Below are positions 20,001 to 27,728 of a DNA stretch of 64,000 bases, piece after piece (the stretch's first letter is position 1; each line of letters begins with the position of its first letter). A model generated the notes under the pieces. The model worked only from the letters and a program-made list of their open reading frames with translations, searched no databases and had not been told where the DNA came from. The stretch spans positions 310,001 through 374,000 of the forward strand of contig JAUILN010000004.1 of assembly GCA_030432695.1 (NCBI GenBank), in the 5' to 3' direction. Source of the stretch: a bacterium (lineage in GTDB: Bacteria > Planctomycetota > UBA1135 > UBA2386). The position numbers and the translations under genes were made by a program.

Positions 20001-22208
20001 AAGGCCCGGCGCGCGGACTATGCCGAGGAGTGCGGCGTGGCCGACGTGGCCGCGATCGTCGCGGCGGATCCGATGCTGCAGGTGGTGGAGGAGGTGGCGG
20101 AGAGGATCCGCTTCCACCATTGGGAGCTGCGCTTCGCGGAGGTGTTCGCGGAGCGGGGTGGGTTCGATCTGGTGCTGGGGAATCCGCCGTGGGTCCTGCT
20201 CTCGTTCGACGAGGCGGGCACGCTGTCGGACTTCGATCCGCGGATCAAGGTGCGCAAGGTGAGCGCGTCGGAGGTCGCGAAGCGGCGGCCGGGCGTGGTG
20301 GAGGATGAGGGGGCGCGGGGGACGTATCTGCGTGAGTTCGAGGAGCAGGTGGGCAGTCAGGAGTTCTTGGGAGATCTGGCGAACTACCCGCTGCTCGTGG
20401 GGATGAAGACGAATCTGTACAAGAGCTTCGTCGCCCTCTCCTGGTCGATCGCGGCGCAGCGTGGAGCCAGCGGATTCCTGCACCCGGTCGGCCAGTTTGA
20501 TGACCCGGAAGGCGGTCGATTCCGCCACGCGATCTACTCGCGCTTGTCGCAGGTCTACCAGTTCTACAACGAGAAGAAGCTCTTCCCGATCGGCAACTCC
20601 CGGCCCTACGCGGTCACGGTCTACCGCGACGCGCACCCTGAGATTGGCTTCCATCTCATCGCGAACAACTTCCACCCACGCTTCATCGACGAGAGTTGGG
20701 CTCACGACGGGAGGGGGCCGACGCCGGGCTACAAGACCGAGAACTTCAGCTTCGATGTCCGGGGACATCGCAAGCGCATCGTCCGCGTAGGCCTGCGCGA
20801 GCTGAGCACCTTCGCCCGGCTCTACGATGACGCAGGTGTGTCGGCAGCGGAGGCACGGCTGCCCGCGGTCCACTCGAGCGAGACGATCGAGGTGCTTCAG
20901 AAGCTCGGCGCGCGCACGCGGAAGCTCGGCGATCTGAAGGGGGACTACTTCGCGACCCAGCACTGGAACGAAACCAACGCGCAGAACGACGGCGATATCC
21001 GGGCAGCGACGGTCTTCCCCGAGTCGCCCGGCAGTCTCGTGATGCAGGGCCCACACCTGTATGTGGCCAATCCGCTGAACAAGACCCCGAACCAGGTCTG
21101 CAAGACCAACCGCGCCTACACCGACATCGACCTCGAAGCGATCCCCGACGACTTCCTGCCCCGGACGAACTACGTCCCCGCGTGCGACCCCGCCACCTAC
21201 GCCGCCCGCACCCCGCGCGTGCCCTGGGACTCCCGCCCGGTGACCGAGTTCTACCGCTACGTCCATCGGCGCATCACGAGTCCGACTGGCGAACGCACGC
21301 TCATTCCTGCGATCGTCCCTCCGGGAGTGGCGCATGTGCACCCCGTGTTGTCCGTCACGTTCCGCGACGCGGGCCTGCTTGCCGTCTTCGCGTCACTTGC
21401 GGCCAGCATCCCATACGACTTCTTCATCAAGGCGAGCGGGAAGGGGGACATCTACGAGAGCACCCTCTCGCGCCTGCCGCTCCCTGAGCTGTCGCCAGGG
21501 TTGCGCGCGCGGATTCTGCATCGAGGGCTCCGTCTGAACTGCCTGACCAAGTCGTACGGGGACCTCTGGACCCACCTCCACCCCGACCTCCCCGACAACG
21601 ACGCGTGGTGCGTGGCCGACCCCAGACTCCCCACCCTGGCCTCCCCACCCCAACACTGGTCCCCAGCCGTCCCCCTCCGCTCCGACCTCGCCCGCCGCCA
21701 GGCCCTCGTCGAACTCGACGTCCTCGCCGCCCAGGCCCTCGGCCTCACCCTCGACGAACTCCTCACCATCTACCGCGCCCAGTTCCCCGTCCTCCAGCAG
21801 TACGAGCGCGAACGCCTCTACGACCAGAACGGCCGCATCGTCCCCACCTCCAAGACCTCCTCCGGCCACGACGCCGTCAACCTCGTCGAACTCGCCACCC
21901 TGATCGACACCACCGCCGCCCAGGCCTCCGGCGGCACCCTCCGCTTCGACACCACCAAGCCCCTCCATCCCGACGACCCCACCACCCCCGACCTCCTCGC
22001 CCTCCCCCTCAAACTCCCCAAACGCGACGCCACCGTCCTCACAGTCCCCGAGCGCACCATCATCGGCGCGCTGTTCTCACCGACCCCCTCCGGCTCCCTC
22101 GCCCTGCGCTACACCGACCCCGGCCTCTACCCGTCCCGGGAACGGCTGTATCCCACGCCTTGGACGCGGTGTGATCGGGAGGGGGACTACGACTGTCTGT
22201 GGTCGTAG
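17055..22208 (+). CDS. Large Eco57I-like DNA adenine N6-methyltransferase (HmaB/DrmMI-like)
   Basis: 1717 residues. The AdoMet-binding motif I is at ~610-622 (CEPAMGSGAFLLEA) and the catalytic motif IV is NPPW at ~1044 (LVLGNPPWVLL), the signature of gamma-class N6-adenine methylases. The first ~540 residues are a helicase-associated N-terminal region with blocks such as FYVEARGAELG, GRISYAQLGISQLGAVYES and SASYYTPEVL. This is the layout of type IIG/BREX/DISARM-like methylases. The ~670 residues after NPPW probably include the target-recognition part. I do not see a PD-(D/E)XK nuclease motif, so this is likely modification and self-marking rather than restriction by itself. It is co-operonic with the SNF2 helicase. 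Base use shifts near 19.4-20.4 kb (G-rich codons) within one intact frame, which may reflect domain shuffling. Confidence 0.87.
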   Translation: MALDLTGIQNVEFYSGHYLQAVLEGDLKSVLDSWTAREKADGTRPPHKRLAALAPRYFDALATAGEHAGTGDSDLAARFAAARGFHAHLVEALGFPYSPSLQPLDREQSLPVVTALDRDGQPFLWIVDTPFPARSPSDEDPDPLAATPHADQLPPDSTGAQIPSDTSWRQLLDERVFRLDPAPRFVLVLTGAHAFLAERSKWPQGRYLRFDLAELFRRKESKALRATAGLLHRDVLAPDSGLCLHDTLDENSHKHAFAVSGDLKHGVRRAIELLGNEAIFDRRERQHAPLYQPGQADLAAQLTEDCLTFVYRLLFLFYVEARGAELGVVPMDSDVYRLGYSLEGLRDLELVPLESEEARNGFFLHESLKTLFRIVDAGFPLAGPEVQGQLGLEGFDRDTMRVPGLHSPLFDDERLHILASVRLRNHVVQEVLQLLSLSGIKRNKRRGRISYAQLGISQLGAVYESLLSYTGFFATEDLHEVASAVDAKALNTRAAQSSGSREDLAVWFVPASRIGDYKSAEIVRNADGQPVVHHKGTFVYALAGRNREKSASYYTPEVLTRCVVKYALKELLYEQDDRGRDIGWKLRPAGDGSAATRPIAASEILALNLCEPAMGSGAFLLEAVDQLADAYLRRRQEELGVDLPSDAYQRHKRRVKARLATNNCHGVDLNPTAVELAKVSLWLGTMHEGGKCPWFGLRLACGNSLIGARRQVFRKKDLTRKGSKEKPNWLGLVPEDVPLFPEGVAGPVSITTDWLPPARPDGTVYHFLLPAAGMASFGKDKVVKDLMPEHCAAMEQWRKTFTQPFTKEQVAKLEMLSDAVDRLWAQVVRERALAAAKSSDLIPVWGEAGFEEDAQATAREQDGLSVQEQERVQAELENTSSAWRRLKLAMDLWGALWFWPVEQAELLPAREVYLRTLELVLVGEVEVAWEQGDLFGALSGYDAGSLEGGSGGAGNGGGLMVAEAGVRVAEQMRLKRELSEALKARRADYAEECGVADVAAIVAADPMLQVVEEVAERIRFHHWELRFAEVFAERGGFDLVLGNPPWVLLSFDEAGTLSDFDPRIKVRKVSASEVAKRRPGVVEDEGARGTYLREFEEQVGSQEFLGDLANYPLLVGMKTNLYKSFVALSWSIAAQRGASGFLHPVGQFDDPEGGRFRHAIYSRLSQVYQFYNEKKLFPIGNSRPYAVTVYRDAHPEIGFHLIANNFHPRFIDESWAHDGRGPTPGYKTENFSFDVRGHRKRIVRVGLRELSTFARLYDDAGVSAAEARLPAVHSSETIEVLQKLGARTRKLGDLKGDYFATQHWNETNAQNDGDIRAATVFPESPGSLVMQGPHLYVANPLNKTPNQVCKTNRAYTDIDLEAIPDDFLPRTNYVPACDPATYAARTPRVPWDSRPVTEFYRYVHRRITSPTGERTLIPAIVPPGVAHVHPVLSVTFRDAGLLAVFASLAASIPYDFFIKASGKGDIYESTLSRLPLPELSPGLRARILHRGLRLNCLTKSYGDLWTHLHPDLPDNDAWCVADPRLPTLASPPQHWSPAVPLRSDLARRQALVELDVLAAQALGLTLDELLTIYRAQFPVLQQYERERLYDQNGRIVPTSKTSSGHDAVNLVELATLIDTTAAQASGGTLRFDTTKPLHPDDPTTPDLLALPLKLPKRDATVLTVPERTIIGALFSPTPSGSLALRYTDPGLYPSRERLYPTPWTRCDREGDYDCLWS

Positions 22209-22293
22209 GCGACTGTAGCCAGTTAGTTGGAAGGGCTTGTGGTGTGATTGCCTTCTTCTGCATCCGAAACTGCTAAGCTCAAAGTGAATTCTC

Positions 22294-23961
22294 ATGAGTA
22301 ATGGAAGCGTGGATAGCTTCAAGTTCCGTGCGACGGATACCGTTGGATCCCCTGAGGCGGAGGAGGACGGCGCATTCCTCCATGACTGTTTCGTGGAGAG
22401 CGGCTATTTGGAGAGGTTGAGAGATTGCGGGGATCCGGCGCGAATAGTGGTTGGCCGGACAGGGTCCGGAAAGTCAGCCCTGCTGCAGCGCCTTCAGCAG
22501 CTGGAGAGTCGCGCAATAGTGTTTAAGCCTGAGGATCTTGCGTTTAATTACTTGGCGAGGGTAAATGTATTTACCTTTCTAGAGGGTGTGGGGGTGAGCA
22601 CTGACAGCTTCTTGCGTCTGTTATGGAAACATGCTGTAATCGTTGAGGTTCTGAAGCGACATTTCGATGCCGAGTCTCGCGGGGCATGGGACAAGGTGTG
22701 GGATTTTCTGCGGGGGAGGCGCGATCGGAACCGGAGCTACGCTAAAGCGGAGGAGTATCTTCGGGAATGGGGGGTAACTTTCTGGGAGGAGACTGAAGTC
22801 CGTGTGAAGGAGGCTGTGGATACCGTAACGAAAGACCTGGAGGCTTCGCTAGGTGTGAGTTTCGGTAGTGCAGAGGCCGCAATCAAGGCTGCTCGAAACA
22901 TGAAGAACGAGCAGAAATTGGAGGTGAAGCAGCGCGCTAGGAGCATTATCGACAAGGGTCAGGTGCGACGGCTGTCTGCGCTTATAGACGTGCTGGATGA
23001 TATACTGGAGGATAGGCAAAAGAGATATTTCATACTTGTAGATGGTCTTGATGGCGATTGGGTGGCTAGTGAATTGCAGCTGCGAATGATCGGAGCCTTG
23101 GTTGAGGCTACACGGGAATTCCGGTCTGTGCAGAACGCGAAGATCGTTGTCGCGTTGCGAGCAGATATCATGGATGCGCTATTGCGTGAGGGGCGTGGTG
23201 CCGGATTTCAGCGTGAGAAGATCGAGGGGTTGTGCCTTAATCTGCGGTGGTCCCGCGACGACTTGGTATGTCTCGTGGATCGCCGGATCAATAAGTTGGT
23301 TCGGCGGCGTTATGAGAAGAATGCTGAGGTTAGATGGGGAGATGTGATGCCGGCTCGCATCAAGTATGGCGCATCGCGGAGCGAGCGTCAAAGTGCAATC
23401 GACTACGTTCTCGCGCGAACATTCTTGCGTCCGCGAGATGCTATTGTGTTCGTTAATGAGGTTATTGCGGCGTCTTCGGGGCGAGCGAGATTTACGGCTG
23501 ATATCATACGTGGCGCGGAATTGAGGTACTCTCAGGGGCGGCTCCGCTCATTGGAGGACGAGTGGTCGCGGCTCTATCCGAATCTGGGCCGCATGCTTGA
23601 GCTGCTCCGTGCCGGGCCAGCTAGGTATGGCTTTGATGATTTCGTCAAGCGAGTTGAGGACGCGCTCTTGTCGGAGACGGAGGGCTGCTCCGTCGGTGAG
23701 TGGCAGTCGATCGTTGATGTATACATGTCGGACTGCGATGCGCGGGCTGCGGCGCGGAAAATCTGTGCTATCTTGAACAGAGTTGCCGTCTTGGGGGTGC
23801 GCTCATCTAAATTAGGTGGTGGCGCAGTCATGTGGTCTATTAAGGGTGAGCCGCATCTCGATGCGGTGGCACTTGATAGCGACGCCAAAATCTATGTGCA
23901 TCCGGCGCTCTGGTTGGGGTTGGCTGTAAGTGGTGCGCATGATGTATTTGTCACTGGCTAG
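22294..23961 (+). CDS. P-loop ATPase, Sll1717-type (HmaC-like candidate)
   Basis: 555 residues. The opening GSPEAEEDG...YFVESGYLERL pattern and the early P-loop (GRTGSGKS, residues 54-61) match the P-loop ATPases named after Sll1717, a STAND/KAP-like group common in defence islands. Walker B is likely YFILVDGLDGDW near residue 250. The downstream C-terminal half is helical with a winged-helix-like feel (SVGEWQSIVDVY, ...AICAILNRVAVLG). It starts 86 bases after the methylase gene on the same strand. The gene is visibly richer in A and T than both neighbours, with codons such as AAA, TTT, ATA and TTA that are rare elsewhere in the window, indicating separate, more recent acquisition. It could be the ATPase of an Hma-type system or an independent one-gene defence element. 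Confidence 0.75.
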   Translation: MSNGSVDSFKFRATDTVGSPEAEEDGAFLHDCFVESGYLERLRDCGDPARIVVGRTGSGKSALLQRLQQLESRAIVFKPEDLAFNYLARVNVFTFLEGVGVSTDSFLRLLWKHAVIVEVLKRHFDAESRGAWDKVWDFLRGRRDRNRSYAKAEEYLREWGVTFWEETEVRVKEAVDTVTKDLEASLGVSFGSAEAAIKAARNMKNEQKLEVKQRARSIIDKGQVRRLSALIDVLDDILEDRQKRYFILVDGLDGDWVASELQLRMIGALVEATREFRSVQNAKIVVALRADIMDALLREGRGAGFQREKIEGLCLNLRWSRDDLVCLVDRRINKLVRRRYEKNAEVRWGDVMPARIKYGASRSERQSAIDYVLARTFLRPRDAIVFVNEVIAASSGRARFTADIIRGAELRYSQGRLRSLEDEWSRLYPNLGRMLELLRAGPARYGFDDFVKRVEDALLSETEGCSVGEWQSIVDVYMSDCDARAAARKICAILNRVAVLGVRSSKLGGGAVMWSIKGEPHLDAVALDSDAKIYVHPALWLGLAVSGAHDVFVTG

Positions 23962-24831
23962 CGAGTTGATAGGCGGGTTTTCGAGTGTGTCAGCGGTCTT
24001 TTCTTATGTCGAATTCCATTGTTTGTGTGCCATTGCATACTTGAGCGATATCGTTGTGCATGCATAGAGTTCCGGTGGTCGCTTGGAGTTCTCAATTGTC
24101 ATTGCTTAGGTCGGCTTCGGTGTGAGCGGTGCTTCGGAGCGCAGCGATGGCCATTTGGACTAGCGCGGCGGCCCATCTGGTCGATATCCTGTCTTCCGCG
24201 AAGGTGGGGAGGACTAGGTGGTCGAAGCGCTTCGGGCTCTCGGGGGCGACATTTGGCCTGGCACAGGGGGGCACCAGGTCGCATGAAGGCGGACGCCTTT
24301 CGAAGGAGGGGGCAGGCTGTGGAGAGGCGTCAAGCCGAACAGTGACCGAGGACTGTCCTGGACGTGACTTCGCCGCGCTCAAGGCCATCGGCTATCCTTG
24401 TCAAGGCGATGCGTGAGCCCATGGCGTGCGACCTCCGCCTCTCCGCATCCAGACGCGATGGCTGACACTGTGTCACATCCTGCAGCGGCCTTGTTAAGGG
24501 CGGATCGGGTCACGCGTCATCAAGCAGTTTCATGAGAGCCGATGAGAAGGTCTGTCCGTATAGGAGCCTGGCATCGTGACCGGGGCCGCGACCGTGACGG
24601 CGGACTCAAAGGAGGAGGGCACGCACAGGCGATCAGTACCCGAAGCAGCGCCCACGACGTTCCGCGAACTCAAATGTGGAGACGACGCGGACGTCAGGCA
24701 ATCGACTGGACCGACCTCGGATGCTCGAAGGATCGGACCGCCAGAGCGCGGAGCCACGAACGTCGCACAGCTCGCCGACGCCGACATCCGACGCGAGCTG
24801 GATCACAACCGGTCGGGCCTTCGCGGATCTC
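23962..24831. other. Gene-poor stretch downstream of the ATPase
   Basis: I find no supported coding sequence over about 870 bases. The first part keeps the AT-richer composition of the ATPase gene, and the second returns to the GC-rich background. Short frames on both strands lack a ribosome binding site, a known motif or a consistent codon pattern. The stretch leads into decayed accessory DNA and probably contains the recombination boundary of the ATPase insertion. Confidence 0.5.
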
Positions 24832-25139
24832 TGCGACCGACTAGGCCCGCCCGAGGAAGATCGATGTCACCTGTCGTGGGGTTCTCAGAACCTCCGCCGG
24901 CGGAGTCTCGCGGTCATATGCGAAGACCGCTTGGTCAAGAGCAACGACTTCCGTTTACCCCAAGGAGCGATTGGCGAGCGCAATGCTCGAGGACGAAGCT
25001 CGTCGAGGACGAAGTGCGCGAGATCCGCGCCCGGTCGGACGCAGGCGAGAGCTACGCAGCGCTCGCTCGCGCCTTCAACGTGATCGCGGTCAACGTCCAG
25101 CTCATATGCGATCGCAAGCGCTGGGCGTGGTTGAACTGA
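24832..25139 (+). pseudogene. Frameshifted HNH-endonuclease-like remnant
   Basis: One frame reads CHLSWGSQNLRRR then GERNAR; the adjacent frame continues KLVEDEVREIRARSDAGESY and ALARAFNV. Together these match the end of phage or homing HNH endonucleases, in which a (H/N)L-WG(S/T)--EN segment is followed by a G-R-----KL-E-EVR-IR helix-turn-helix that helps target recognition. The switch of frame around 24990 and the absence of an upstream HNH core and start codon show a broken gene. The terminal helix-turn-helix reads to a stop at 25139. Assignment rests on the C-terminal pattern only. Confidence 0.4.
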
Positions 25140-25156
25140 GCGATCTCAACTTCGCG

Positions 25157-25237
25157 ATGACGTTCCTTGCACTCGGCTTTGGCTTCGGCGTCGGGTGCAT
25201 GTTCGTGGCCGTCGCCACTACCAAGAAGGAGAATTGA
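25157..25237 (+). CDS. Very small single-span membrane peptide
   Basis: A 26-residue peptide from ATG 25157, or 36 residues from the in-frame GTG at 25127. It is one hydrophobic helix (MTFLALGFGFGVGCMFVAVA) followed by a short lysine-rich tail (TTKKEN). Its stop lies three bases before the start of the next gene, and AAGGAG within its last codons can serve as that gene's ribosome binding site. Placement in a run of small membrane genes supports it; length makes it uncertain. Confidence 0.35.
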   Translation: MTFLALGFGFGVGCMFVAVATTKKEN

Positions 25238-25240
25238 CCG

Positions 25241-25513
25241 ATGGGCATGGGGCCGCGAGGGCGGTTTACCTCCGACATACTGGAGGAAAACCGTATTTAC
25301 TACGGATACCGGCCGGACGTGCCAGGTGGCGACGATGGAGAAGGGTGTTCGCTGTTTTTTTTCGGCGTGGTCGCGGGATACTTGTTTGCGCGCGCGATCG
25401 TCCAGAGCGGAGGCGGGGTGCTCGTCTTCCTTGTGTTGGCGCTTGCCCTCCTCATCACCCCCGCGATTCTCATTCTCGCACTGGTCGATGCGATCCGCGG
25501 GAGGAGATTATGA
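25241..25513 (+). CDS. Small two-span membrane protein
   Basis: 90 residues, ATG preceded by AAGGAG at good spacing. The N-terminal ~35 residues are polar (including YYGYRPDVPGG). They are followed by a hydrophobic segment around SLFFFGVVAGYLFARAIV, then a longer one (VLVFLVLALALLITPAILILAL) and a basic end (AIRGRRL). Its stop overlaps the ATG of the next gene (ATGA, 25510-25513), so the two are translationally coupled. No family is recognised. Position between an HNH remnant and a truncated regulator/peptidase gene suggests phage or plasmid origin; a holin-like or signalling role cannot be distinguished. Confidence 0.55.
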   Translation: MGMGPRGRFTSDILEENRIYYGYRPDVPGGDDGEGCSLFFFGVVAGYLFARAIVQSGGGVLVFLVLALALLITPAILILALVDAIRGRRL

Positions 25514-26052
25514 TCGCGCTTCACTGGCCGGTTGTCGGGTTGTTCGCGTTGGCGGGGCTGTTCGTGTTGGTCGGTCTCGTCTGGCTGTGCAAGGGCAAAC
25601 TCAAAGGCGCCCTCCCGGGAGGGCTCACGATCACAGCGGCCGACCGCGAAGAGCTTGGCAAGCTCCGACAGATCTCTGCCGGTATGCTGGTCGGCGCTCT
25701 GCTCTACGGGCTCGCTTGCTGGGCGGAAGCAAACAACGAGCGGCGCGAGGCCGAGGAAGGGGCACGCCGAGCAGAAGCGGGACGAGCCGCCGCCGCAGTG
25801 CCCTGGGACTACCAGCTCCGACTGCTGTCGGGCCGTGACGGCGACTACTGGGGCTACATCGTCTACCGGTGCGATAGCCGTCAAGGGCTCATCGACTACG
25901 TCGTGGAGAACGACATCGACACTCGGTTCGTGAGAAGCGGATGGCCGCGCTACAAGGTGTGGGTCGAGCAGGGCGGGAACCTGCGTGAGCGTGCGACCAA
26001 CGAGCTGTCTCGATATCTCGCCTTCGACCGCTACCGCAAGACACGCCGATGA
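25510..26052 (+). CDS. Membrane-anchored protein with soluble C-terminal domain
   Basis: 180 residues from ATG 25510, coupled to the previous gene. It has an N-terminal membrane segment (about residues 5-28: PVVGLFALAGLFVLVGLVWL), then a short cytoplasmic stretch. A second weaker hydrophobic helix lies near 57-73 (ISAGMLVGALLYGLACWA), followed by a charged helix with an EANNERREAEEGARRAEAG coiled-coil-like pattern and a C-terminal ~70-residue soluble part (WDYQLRLLSG, YWGYIVYRCDSRQGLIDYVVE, YKVWVEQGG). No catalytic motif is evident. The three small genes 25157-26052 form one operon. A membrane sensor or effector is possible, but function is unknown. Confidence 0.55.
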   Translation: MIALHWPVVGLFALAGLFVLVGLVWLCKGKLKGALPGGLTITAADREELGKLRQISAGMLVGALLYGLACWAEANNERREAEEGARRAEAGRAAAAVPWDYQLRLLSGRDGDYWGYIVYRCDSRQGLIDYVVENDIDTRFVRSGWPRYKVWVEQGGNLRERATNELSRYLAFDRYRKTRR

Positions 26053-26126
26053 TCAAGCACAGCAACGTAAGCGCCTGGTTGGCCTCGCCTCGACAGTCGC
26101 TGGCGGCAAGAGCGGCCGGCAGCTGA

Positions 26127-26270
26127 TCAGCCGCGCGCCGCAGGCCACTCCACCGTCGTGAGGCCGGCAGCCGCTGCACGATTGGCGGCGCGCTGTTGGA
26201 TGTCGCTGAGGTAGGCGTAGGGGTCCACTTTCAGCTCGATGCAGCCGGGAATCAGGGAGCAGATCGTCAC
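26127..26270 (-). pseudogene. IS66-like transposase C-terminal remnant
   Basis: This minus-strand frame reads C-ELKVDPYAYLSDIQQR...TTVEWPAARG. IS66-family transposases end with a similar C--LGVDPFAYLRDVL-R segment followed by a W-containing tail. Only about 45 residues are present, with no DDE core, so this would be a leftover end of an insertion. It abuts the truncated XRE-ImmA/IrrE gene, making an old IS66 event a plausible cause of that truncation. The match is short; moderate to low certainty. Confidence 0.3.
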
Positions 26271-26992
26271 TTGGTGTCAGAGACCGTCCTGTGAGAGCCG
26301 CCCCGGCTTAGCGAAACGGAGCCGCCGCTAGTTCGGCCCAGGTGCCCCAGCTCGTGCGCCAGCGTGAAGCGCTGGCGGTCGCCGGGCCAGTGGGAGCCGA
26401 CGACGACCACGGGCACGTTGCTCACGGTCGCGGCGAGGCCGTCGAACTTCGCCGAGCGGTCGCAGTCGGTGGTCAGCACCACGATGTCGTGGTCTTCGAG
26501 CGTGTCGGCGAGGTAGGGGATCGCCTTCTCGCCGAGCTTCCAGGTCTTGCGGACGGCGAGGGCGGCGTCTTCGATCGCCTTGTAGGAGGCGAAGCGCGTC
26601 GCCACGCCCGCGGGCACCTTGAAGGTCGCGACCGGCGGCTTGGGGAGCAGCGCGAGGAGTTCGAGGAAGCGCTCCACCTGGTCGAGCACGTCGGCTTCGA
26701 TGCGGGCCTGCTGCTTCTTGGGGAAGGAGGCGCGCTTGAGGTACTCGGGCCGCGGCAGTTCGACCGCCGTGGGGCGGAGGAAGAACTCGGTCCGGGTGTC
26801 CAACGCCCGGCTGAGGCGGATCAGCGTCGCCGACGACGGCTTCGCAAGACCGCGTTCGAACTTGGAGACGGCCATCGCGCTGAGGTCTGCGCGCGTGGCG
26901 AGTTCGTGCTGTGACAGGCCGGCCGCGACGCGCGCGCGCTTGAGCCGGGCGCCGATCGAGGTCCGGGCAGGGTTTACAGATGTCGAGGCCAA
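26267..26992 (-). pseudogene. Truncated XRE regulator with ImmA/IrrE metallopeptidase domain
   Basis: The N-terminal helix-turn-helix is clear (GARLKRARVAAGLSQHELA, AVSKFERGLAKPS, LIRLSRAL), followed by a linker (FFLRPTAVELPRPEYLKR) and an ImmA/IrrE-type zinc-peptidase domain (DTLEDHDIVVL...TFTLAHELGHL style, here RFTLAHELGHL). Family members cleave phage or plasmid repressors and normally continue about 100 residues past the HELGH motif with a third metal ligand. Here the frame changes into GRTSGGSVSLSRGG and stops 23 residues later, so the peptidase is probably dead. The start is uncertain: a TTG at 26992 lies just upstream of the HTH, and the frame stays open further up without an ATG that fits. 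An IS66-like end adjoins the truncation. Confidence 0.6.
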
Positions 26993-27270
26993 GGACTGGA
27001 ATGTGAACCGTGGATGCCGGGCCGGCAACCGGGCTGGGCGGCTCGTCGGTCGGTCGGGTGGACTCCGTGGAGGGTGCGATCGCCCCGGCTGCGCGGCTCC
27101 CGTGCGTTCGTGGCAAGGCCGGCCAATGAGCCTCCTGCCGCTCGGCACCGACCCACGGCCGCGGGCACGAGCGCGCACCGCCGCGGCCGAACTGTCCGCT
27201 CGAGCACCGCGGGCCTCGCTGCCGAGGAGGCCGGCGGGCCGTCTACGGCGCCGCGAGGAGGCACAGGGCA

Positions 27271-27660
27271 GGTGACGATCAGTCCCGTCCGCGCCTCGGC
27301 ACCACCCTCACGATCCGCGTCTGGTCCGCGGGCGGGAGAGCCAACCGCGTCTTCGTCTACCTCGATGAGCGCGAGCTCGCCGTCGCCGGCCTACGCATCG
27401 GCGACGACGCGTTCCTTGCCGAGCCTGTGCTCGAGGTCTGCTGTGCCGCGATCCGCGGCGTGGTCTCGAAGGACAAGGCCGGAGTCTGGCTCGGCACGCG
27501 GGCGCTGCAGGGCGAGTGGTCGCACCAGCGGATCACCGAGGCGCTGCGGTCGGTGGGGATCACGAACCCGGCGAAGGCGAGCGCGTGGGTGGTGGCGTGC
27601 AACGGGGTGGTTGGGTCGGCGGCGAATGACGAGGAGCTTCATCGAGCGGGTCTCGCAGGT
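27271..27660 (+). pseudogene. Unrecognised open frame with protein-like text but no start
   Basis: One frame gives coherent protein text: TTLTIRVWSAGGRANRVFVYLDE, LRIGDDAFLAEPVLEVCCAAI, GVVSKDKAGVWLGTRALQG, WSHQRITEALRSVGIT and AWVVACNGVVGSAANDEELHR. Its balance of hydrophobic and charged residues is unlike nearby shadow frames. No convincing ATG or GTG with ribosome binding site precedes it, and the C-terminal end runs into low-complexity text opposite the next gene. I read it as a conserved hypothetical gene that lost its ends. No family is known to me. Confidence 0.35.
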
Positions 27661-27728
27661 CTGCGAATGCGAGTCGAGGCGGGCTCGGAGTCCCGAGGAG
27701 GAGCTTCGCCGCCGGCGACCCATGCCGC

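Noticed and set aside
13772..22208. Complete class 1 DISARM system
   Set aside because: DrmA, DrmB and DrmC genes are missing next to the helicase and methylase. The DEAD-DUF1998 protein 26 kb away is a fused single-chain form in its own operon, so it is not counted as DrmA/DrmB.
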